Assembly: GCF_003390325.1 (NCBI RefSeq)
Contig: NZ_QUOK01000002.1
Coordinates: 310,001-374,000 of the forward strand
Direction of reading: 5' to 3'
Length of the DNA stretch: 64,000 nt
From: Rhodohalobacter sp. SW132
GTDB lineage: Bacteria; Bacteroidota; Rhodothermia; Balneolales; Balneolaceae
In this document: positions 63,828 through 64,000 of the stretch, piece after piece
How positions within the stretch are numbered: position 1 is the first letter of the stretch
Layout: each line of letters begins with the position of its first letter
Notes under the pieces: generated by a model
Seen by the model: only the letters and a program-made list of their open reading frames with translations
Told to the model about the DNA's origin: nothing
Databases searched by the model: none
Translations under genes and position numbers: made by a program

Positions 63828-64000
63828 ATGAAAAAATTCGTTCTCCACAAAGATGACAGTACCCGGAAGGAGCATTACTCCATTGAGTATGAAAATCTGC
63901 TCAACCCGGCACAGTATGAAGCTGTAATGCATGGCACTGGACCCGCTCTGGTCATTGCAGGTGCAGGTACGGGAAAAACACGCACATTGATTTACAGGCT
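63828..64000 (+). CDS. UvrD/PcrA-like superfamily 1 helicase, N-terminal part (cut by window end)
   Basis: The frame from ATG 63828 runs to the window edge and reads '[20 protein letters not shown]' followed by '[16 protein letters not shown]'. This is the Q motif and Walker A of UvrD/PcrA/Rep-type DNA helicases. Residues 1-25 form a short lead. The full gene should be over 700 codons. Whether it is UvrD, PcrA or an accessory helicase cannot be told from this part. Confidence 0.85.
   Translation, partial: MKKFVLHKDDSTRKEHYSIEYENLLNPAQYEAVMHGTGPALVIAGAGTGKTRTLIYR

Overview
The window reads as chromosomal DNA from a member of the Balneolales/Rhodothermota branch of the FCB group (Balneola, Gracilimonas or Rhodohalobacter-like). 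The reasons are a secreted protein ending in a 'NQNYPNPFNPST' T9SS-type sorting domain, a Bacteroidota-type histone H1-like protein, DUF5683/DUF5723 proteins, a GH3/serine-hydrolase fusion lipoprotein, and starts that mostly lack strong Shine-Dalgarno sequences. This is inferred from protein families; no rRNA gene is present.

Layout. 1-2.7 kb: end of a GH51 arabinofuranosidase and a secreted PQQ-type sugar dehydrogenase. 3.3-8.9 kb: ECF sigma and anti-sigma, parAB, a DUF5683 protein, a LOG-family protein and a TPR protein. 9-18.1 kb: transketolase, then a leftward phenylacetate (paa) cluster (paaB, C, D, G, H, I and an RsbU-like phosphatase). It is interrupted by two rightward cassettes: an S23/four-helix-bundle gene between inverted repeats, and a vapBC-type toxin-antitoxin pair. 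paaA and paaE are absent. 18.2-18.6 kb: four 106-bp tandem repeats carrying eight helically phased near-palindromes. 18.6-27.8 kb: outer-membrane protein and large lipoprotein pair, sugar kinase, ThuA lipoprotein, glycosyltransferase, YihY membrane protein. 28.4-32.4 kb: three sensor-kinase genes, of which one has Cys for the phospho-acceptor His and one is internally deleted. 33-36 kb: Tat-exported exo-rhamnogalacturonan lyase-like protein.

36-36.8 kb: tRNA-Asn followed by a GIY-YIG nuclease gene set between two copies of the tRNA terminator, and preceded by three degenerate tRNA-Asn-like copies. 37-44 kb: H1-like protein, an amino-acid-kinase-like protein, a two-domain cytidine deaminase, a GH3-beta-lactamase fusion, penicillin acylase. 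44-54.5 kb: 3-hydroxyacyl-CoA dehydrogenase, threonine aldolase, an ABC exporter pair, glgA-glgC, a LolC/E-like permease, lysS. 54.7-57.3 kb: tight four-gene operon of phosphopantetheinyl transferase, degenerate MEMO homologue, DUF2520 protein and alkyltransferase-like protein. 57.3-60.8 kb: Wzi-like porin, DUF3095 protein, MsrB lipoprotein.

61.5-63.7 kb: an unusual cluster behind a very AT-rich segment. It holds a matrixin-like metalloprotease with a cysteine switch but no signal peptide, a stand-alone copy of that protease's C-terminal domain, a Gly/Pro-rich small protein and an unknown protein. The window ends inside a UvrD/PcrA-like helicase.

The best candidates for something undescribed are the phased repeat array (18.2-18.6 kb), the S23 gene with terminal inverted repeats (16.35-16.89 kb), the tRNA-Asn/GIY-YIG module (35.9-36.75 kb) and the metalloprotease cluster (61.5-63.7 kb). 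All calls come from reading sequence and translations; no database search was run.
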